In this document: positions 22,755 through 29,001 of the stretch, in pieces
How positions within the stretch are numbered: the stretch's first letter is position 1
How the letters are laid out: each line of letters starts with the position of its first letter
From: Ichthyophonus hoferi
Lineage: Eukaryota > Opisthokonta > Ichthyosporea > Ichthyophonida > Ichthyophonidae
DNA: 29,001 bases
NCBI GenBank assembly: GCA_002751075.1
Contig: NAOQ01000370.1
Span: forward strand, 6,630 to 35,630
Direction: 5' to 3'
Notes under the pieces: model-generated
What the model saw: the letters and a program-made list of their open reading frames with translations, nothing else
Told to the model about the DNA's origin: nothing
Database searches by the model: none
Program-made: the position numbers and the translations under genes

Positions 22755-23350
22755 GAATAATGTATGGAAATAGAAAGGCAGCTTTTGCCAGTAACTTACT
22801 GGATAGTGTGGAGTAGTATAAGGCAAAACTATACGTATATATAAGTATAATTATATGATAATGCGTATGTATACATGCATATATGATAGTATGTATGATG
22901 GTATGCATGTATATATGGCAGGATGTATATGTGTATGGTAGTAGATATATAGATATATATATTATAGTATACAGGATAGTCTATGTTTATTTATGTGTTT
23001 GTCGTATTGCATATTACCAAACCAATTAGTCCAATAAAGTTACCTACACAAACATTATTCAAAACTAGAAAAAAAACATAACATTCACAAAAAAATTCAA
23101 TTGACCACTTAACTGTAAGTATTGATTTTATGTTGATATCTTTTGCTAGATTAATTGTGTAACTATTTTTTTTTTTTTTAGGCTTGGAATAATATCTATA
23201 CAAGTGTTTTGATGGGCTCATTTGATTTTGGTAATATGCAATATAACACATAGATCTATTCATATATAGAATTATAGTTATAGTCTTACACTACTCCACA
23301 TTATCCGGTCACTGGCAATCAAGATACCTCTCTATCCCTCCGCATACATC
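22755..23350. mobile_element. Inverted-repeat (foldback or MITE-like) element B
   Basis: The left arm at 22755-22832 matches the reverse complement of 23280-23350. Shared landmarks are ATGTATG, ATAGAAAGG/ATAGAGAGG, TTGCCAGT and GTGGAGTAGT. Weaker similarity may extend outward to about 22717 and 23400. The spacer of about 450 bp holds CATA/TGTA simple sequence and a poly-T/poly-A tract and has no transposase-like frame. The arms are unlike those of element A, so this is a different family if it is mobile. Confidence 0.55.
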
Positions 23351-24279
23351 TGCCTTACCTATATTTTCTCTATGGACTCCTTTTATTTCGCACTGTTGAA
23401 CATCAATTGCTCAAAATTTCATTGACAACAACTGCCTAGCCAGTAAGTAAAATAATAAGGCCACTACGACTAATTTACAAGAAATATTCACACGAGACGT
23501 GGAGAAAGTGAAGCAGGCAATTAATGCACTCAGGACCATCCCTTTATTGTCCAGATGGGCCATGGCCGCTAAAAGTACAATTCAAGTCATCTAAGATGAC
23601 TACTACCCAAGGTATATGTATTTGATTTGTTTATCTTTATTGCGTTCTTAGCCATTCCCTCTCCGTCTATTGGTTTATATATCAATCACTAATAACCAAT
23701 CCGGTGCTACGACTCATAACATTTAATCATATCTTCTACCAATGCTTCAATTTTTAGTTTTCTATTCTGCTGGCTAACACTTCCGTTTCATTTACTCACT
23801 CTCTCTTTTTATTTTTCATTGTTTTATCTAATATCATTAATTGCTAGTAATTTTTTGTCTTTGGAAACAGTATATAACTAACTATATAGAGTTAATGCGA
23901 TAGCTCGTCACTTTTAACCAATTATATCGTATGCTCACCAATAAAATATTTATAATTAGTTATAAACATAAACATGACATTTAACTACCTTTAATGGATT
24001 AATAAAATTAGATAAATTAGAATATTGGTAGATTAAAGATCTTGATATTGTCTGATAGAAATAATATATTAATAAACAAGTCGGATTTCAAACAAAACAA
24101 AAACACTGGCAGTATTCTTGTAACCTATTAAGGGGAAAAAGCACAAATAAACCATTAAAGGAAAAGACTAAGTGCTATAGATGAACTGAAATCTGAATAC
24201 CATTCCTAGTCCGATGCCAAATACTTAAAAGTTTAATTGCGTCACTGGGGGTTGTCTTACTATGGATCAGACGGGCGTA

Positions 24280-24960
24280 TATTTTATGTTGCGCCAATCT
24301 ATTTCAAAATTTCAGCTACCAACGTGCGAATAATATTATCGAGCCGGAAGCACTTGACTCTTGATTTTATAATTATATTTTAAATTAACATTTTAAATTT
24401 TCAGTTTCATATAAAAATATTGATGGATATTATTGGTTGGAGGTTACAGTTATATTTTTATGCGAATACATGCAACATACAAGTATGTTAAATATATCTT
24501 GGCAATGCGTTATCTATAATCTGATACACTATGTTGGGGCCATATATTTCAAATTTTCAGTTACTAGCATGCGGATAATAAAAACGAATTGGAAGTAGTC
24601 GACTTTAGTTATTAATTTTTATTTTAAAAAATATTTTAAACTCACTGCTTCATATATAATATGTAATATCGGGTAAATACTATAGGTTGAAAACTGCAAT
24701 TACCGTTCTATATACACGCACTTATTTTGTCATGCGTTATCTATGCACTAATTACACTACTTTATGTGTTGGGGCTATAAAAATCAAAATTTCAAAGCGA
24801 CGAAGGTGTGGAAAAAAACATTGAGCCAGAAGCAGCCAATTTAAATTTAAAAAAAATTATTTTAAACAGCTTTATAAAAGACGGGGTAACTACTATAGGC
24901 TAATAATTACCTTCGCATGTACATATATATACTTCAACTTGCGCATGCCAATTCATGCTT
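24280..24960 (+). repeat. Three diverged tandem copies of a unit of about 240 bp
   Basis: Copies begin near 24286, 24531 and 24764. Each opens with ATGTTGGGG-type sequence, then a TTTCAAAATTTCAG block, a GTGCGAATAAT/ATGCGGATAAT block, a GAAGCA/GAAGTAGTC block, an ATTTTAAA-rich tract, and ACTATAGG(T/C)T followed by an ATTACCTTCG-like segment. ATGCGTTATCTAT precedes copies 2 and 3. Divergence is high, so the array is old. No open frame spans a unit. Confidence 0.65.
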
Positions 24961-25540
24961 TCGTTTGTAGCTATCGGGGTTTAAATAGTAAGATCTTGAT
25001 TATTTAAAACATACTATTTTTAGGTTGTTATATTAGGCAGATTCAGAAAGCCTTGGTGATAAAGTTGGAGCAACATCAACAATAAATATGTATATCTAAT
25101 TCACATATACATATATAAAAAATTAATATAAAATTAATATAAATTTAATATAAATTTAATAATAAAGTGTATATTTATTAAAATAAGAAATGTATTTTCA
25201 TATGCATATTTCATTTATATACTACTAACTAGGCTCAGAGCAAATAGTTAAAAAAAACTTAAAAGACGAATAGGATTTTCACATAGCTAAATATGTGAAA
25301 TGATAGAATGAATAAGATTAACTATTGGCCTGTTCTCATTCCTTTATTTTACCAACCAATAATGCGAAACTTTAAAATCAGTTAAGCTAACCGCTGTGGG
25401 GAGAGGGTTTAAAGGCAACGCACCTTTGGTTTTTGTTACGATAATATATATATGTAATTAAGGCGCTAATTGTTTTAGTAATTGTCTAAACAATATCTTT
25501 TATAATACTACGAGTATATTTTTAATCCATATTTTAAAAC

Positions 25541-27894
25541 ATGGTTCTCCACAAGGTTATTATGGTCGGAACTGGTGGTGTGGGCAAGTCTGCCCTCACT
25601 CTCCAGTTTATGTATGCTGAATTCGTTGAAGATTACGAGCCTACTAAAGCTGACAGGTAAAATATTCATCATTTTTTATAAAGTTCAGCGTGGTAGATTT
25701 GTATATTGTTACCAAATTATTTATTATTTTGGTTCATTTCCACACCATCTTGGTGCAAGTCTTTCTTTGCATAAGAATATTTCAGTACCTTTTTATTTGG
25801 GTTGTGATTTTTTTTTTTTTTTTTGGATATTATTTGGGCATGAAAAGCCAAAAGTTATTACCGCATTTTGCATTGAATTAGCTTAATTTAGAGGTAAGAA
25901 TTGGCCTACATATCTTGAAAAAGAGACAAAAAATAGAATAAGACTTAAATTAGCAAAGGTTTTAAATACAAAAATAAGCTTGAAGAAAAATAAGGCTAAA
26001 AACGTGATTGGCATCTTTATAATGCCTCTATGCAACTAATACACACCAGAAACAGGAATTATTTTTGTCTATTTGAGATCGTTAACGAGACAATACCACG
26101 GAAAAAATATAAAATTATCATTTCACATAACACAAGGCAAAATAATAATCTTTTTGCCTATAGTTATCGCAAGAAAGTGACGCTGGACGGGGAGGAGATC
26201 AACATTGATATTCTAGACACAGCTGGACAAGAGGATTATGCTGCCATTAGAGACAACTATTATCGTTCTGGCGAGGGATTCTTCTGTGTGTTCTCTATTT
26301 GTGAGACGGTATGTTTATGTATATGTATGTTAAGATTTTGTTTTGTCAACATTTAGTTAATGTAATGTGGTCCAAATGTTTGCCATTACAATTACATATC
26401 TCCTATACTGTATTTTATTCATCTCTCATTTTTTTTTGTCCTTGCCCTTTTGTAACCTTTTATATTTTCCTTTATTCTTCATGTTTTTACATTTCTCTCT
26501 CTCGTCAATTTTTCCTTCCTTTAGGCCTGACTTGTTTATATTTCTAGCATCTATAGTATATTGGTTTATCTCTCCCATATCGAATTGTGATCAATCATAA
26601 TATATTTATCAATACTAAATGAGTTTTTTTTTTACTAACAATCTACCTTTTATTATTATTAACCTTACTTACAATCTCTCTTTATTCACTGCTCACCCTA
26701 GTGTTCTGCATATATACATATAAAACTAGTCGATTTATATATGCATACATTATGCATTCACTGAAACATCACTCTTTCCAAGTAGAAGCAAGTACACATA
26801 TATATGCACGTACGTGGGTAAGGTATGCTAACTCTAATCTATGTTACACAGCAATCTTTCAAGGAGACTGAGAGTTTCCGCGATCAAATTCTTCGTGTCC
26901 ATGACGACGAGAATATTCCTTTCATTCTCGTTGGCAACAAGGCTGATATGGAGGATAAGCGTCAGGTATATCTCTCTGCTCTTTCTTATACACTTCCTCT
27001 CTTTCTCTTTCTCTTTTTTTTCTCTCTCTCTATTTCTCTTTAACTTTATCTCTGTATATATTTCGATTGCTAGGTCCACTCCACTACATAGAGTATGATA
27101 GATAGCACAGAAGTATATGATGTTTATTAATTACTTTGACTGTGTGTTTTATGTGATATTTATAATGGCATGAGTGATAAAAACTCCATATGTATGCATG
27201 TAAAGAAAAAGAATAACAATATAAAAGGGGAAAAAAGAGAGTAAAGTAAGATGATAATAGGTTTTTTTCTCACACGTTGTGTATGTATGCACGGTATGCT
27301 TTCCAATATATATATGTGAGTGCTTTCATATCAGTCTTTTCTACTTCACTACAAATATGAACTTGATGATAGCGGCTGCATGCATACATACATCAGGTGT
27401 ACATACATGCCATCATAATTATATTTATATGCATACGCAGACGCTGTTATTATATACTTTTACTGTGCTGATGTTTAAACGTTTGATATAATTGCTATCT
27501 TTTATAACATAATTAACTATTTACTTGTATTGCCGTGATAATTATTTCTACCCACTGTCCTATATATATTCATATACCATTCACTCCACATTCATACATT
27601 TCATTATTTTTTTACCATGTTATATAGATGTTTGATCATCCATCCCAGGGGTAGTTTACTAATCTATACAATGTTCATACATACTACCATACACACATGC
27701 AGGTGTCCAAGGACGAAGCCGCAGCTAAATGCAAGGAGTGGAACGTACCTTATATGGAGACCAGTGCCAAAACCAAGATGAATGTAGATGAAAGCTATTA
27801 CAATCTCCTACATCAAATTAGTAGGAAAAAGGCAGCCAAACAACCAGGACAGAACAAGGGAGAATCTCAATCCGGATGCTGCGTATTGCTTTAG
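25541..27894 (+). CDS. RAL: Ral small GTPase, four exons, complete
   Basis: Ral is a Ras-family switch at the plasma membrane and on vesicles. GTP-bound Ral binds the exocyst (Sec5, Exo84) and RalBP1. Exons are 25541-25656, 26164-26308, 26852-26965 and 27703-27894, all GT-AG and in phase, giving 188 codons. The P-loop is GTGGVGKS (residues 10-17). The effector loop EPTKADSY (33-40) carries the Lys-Ala pair that separates Ral from Ras (DPTIEDSY). DTAGQED lies at 57-63 with the catalytic Gln at 61, NKAD at 116-119 and ETSAK at 144-148. The C-terminus is CCVLL, so the CaaX box reads CVLL and its final Leu predicts geranylgeranylation. Compared with vertebrate Ral it lacks the extra N-terminal residues, and its hypervariable tail is Gly/Gln-rich and only modestly basic. 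The start ATG has strong context (AACATGG). All catalytic residues are present and it looks functional. Confidence 0.97.
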
Positions 27895-28970
27895 AGACCC
27901 AAGGATGGGGGGGGTAGTGGGTGTATTGGCTTGATAGATAGGTATATACATATATATAGTGCATGTGGCTAAGGCAGGCGGTCTAATCTAATCTAATGTG
28001 TTCGCGTAATGCTATGCATTGTATTGTATTGTTTATTTTTTTATTGACCATTAATCATAGGTTCTGTCAATACAACATACATGTATATCTTTGATGTTAT
28101 GTTTAGTATGTTTTGCTTTACATAAACAAATGCCTATATATTGCTTCATCTTATAATCAATCATCCTTATCTAACATACACACTTAGTTCAAAAAGTCTG
28201 GGATCTCTCGGCGATCTGTTCTTATTCCACTGATCGCATACATGATATTGATTTATCGATAGATTGTGTGGCCGATTGTATACTATAATCTAATCGCAAG
28301 GACTGCATGTATTCAATTAGAAGGAATTGTAATCTATAATGCCATTGCAACCCTTGGTACTATATATGCCTCTATCCGATGATAATGCAACCCCAAACGG
28401 CATAAATAAAATTATAATCGTCTACCAGCCCTGACATCATTAGCTGTAACTCTTGTCCTTTTTCTTTTATGGCTTATTCGCATATTTTCCCTTACTAGGT
28501 TACAATGAGAATCATTATAGCTGTCTTATGCAGTCAGCCATGCATGTTTGTAGAGATTGTATATGGTTGATCTATGTATAATACAAAAGCATGAAGTGAC
28601 TTCAAAAAGTTAAAAGAAATATGAAAAGGGCAGCGAAAATATGTCAAAACTACTACAAATTAGCAATATTAAAATGCTAATTTGGAAAAGAATGTTTGGT
28701 ACTAATAAAATAATGACTTGCCTAATATTTAAAACCTGTCAGAATATAATAATTCCAATAAATACTTTGTAGATAGTCGTTGTATATGATATGTTAAAAC
28801 ATATGTAATACATTACCATGATTCCTTAATTAAACAACTATTTGTTGGGAATAATAGGTAGACAGGTGTTCCTGTGACCTATATTCGTTTAAGAAAGAGA
28901 ATATCGAATTAAGGGAGTTTAAACGTTTCCATTTACATACACAGAGTACAGATATGCTAAGACTTCTTTT

Positions 28971-28975
<5 letters not shown>
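27895..28975. other. Downstream flank of Ral, no further gene recognised
   Basis: This interval includes the Ral 3' UTR. A run of seven G follows the stop at about 27907-27913. The clearest polyadenylation hexamer candidate is AATAAA at 28405-28410, about 510 bp past the stop. Beyond that the DNA is AT-rich with no supported exon on either strand. Confidence 0.5.

Positions 28976-29001
<26 letters not shown>
28976..29001. repeat. Terminal run of 26 A
   Basis: The window ends in an unbroken A run. It may be a genomic homopolymer, the tail of a retroposed element, or a place where an assembly stops. The bases just before it (CTTCTTTTTCTTT) are pyrimidine-rich and show no recognisable element body. 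Confidence 0.9.

Larger units (their letters stand above)
20656..25540. other. Intergenic region rich in foldback repeats, no protein gene recognised
   Basis: Nearly 4.9 kb separates the RING gene from Ral without any exon that I can support. Structured content is listed separately: two inverted-repeat pairs, a hairpin cluster and a three-copy tandem repeat. Open frames here are short and repeat-like. Segments at 23400-24270 and 24970-25540 show nothing beyond AT-rich sequence and a CATA/TGTA tract at about 22865-22975. Confidence 0.55.

Noticed and set aside
25575-25886. 103-codon plus-strand frame over Ral exon 1
   Set aside because: It is the +1-type shadow of the true Ral frame starting at 25541, and most of it lies in intron 1.

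Overview
The window is AT-rich eukaryotic nuclear DNA. Its genes have many exons, mostly short GT-AG introns, and microsatellite-filled spacers. A clear Ral small GTPase and a gene with the FBXO7 order of domains (ubiquitin-like, FP, F-box) point to an animal. The compact AT-rich layout suits an early-branching one such as a sponge, but the species cannot be fixed from the sequence.

Layout. (1) About 551-8528, minus strand: an FBXO7-like gene, rebuilt from ten exons by matching splice sites, reading phase and remembered similarity to human FBXO7. Its introns hold pentamer, CATA and TAGGGTA-like repeats. (2) 8529-9154: a shared divergent promoter region with an AAT microsatellite. (3) 9155-10791, plus strand: a four-exon ankyrin-repeat gene with a Cys-rich insertion and an acidic C-terminal helical segment. 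(4) 10792-15254: a gene-poor stretch with a C-rich, coding-like relic at about 13300-14300 and a cluster of CRE-type palindromes at 14730-14840. (5) 15255-20524, plus strand: a seven-exon RING-H2 E3 ligase gene of 934 codons, with two SAP-like helical repeats and long low-complexity regions. An 18-bp minisatellite fills its third intron. (6) 20525-25540: no protein gene found. It holds two long inverted-repeat (foldback or MITE-like) pairs, a run of compact hairpins downstream of CCAAT and TATA motifs, and three diverged tandem copies of a unit of about 240 bp. (7) 25541-27894, plus strand: a complete four-exon Ral GTPase of 188 residues. (8) The last 26 bases are all A.

Function. Two of the four genes belong to ubiquitin pathways: an SCF substrate receptor/proteasome-linked F-box protein and a RING E3. 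The ankyrin protein between them may also be an adaptor, but that is inference. Ral is a membrane-anchored signalling switch with no evident functional link to the others. I recognised no tRNA, rRNA or CRISPR array. The best candidates for undescribed biology are the SAP-SAP-RING protein, the Cys-rich ankyrin protein, and the hairpin cluster at 22466-22612.
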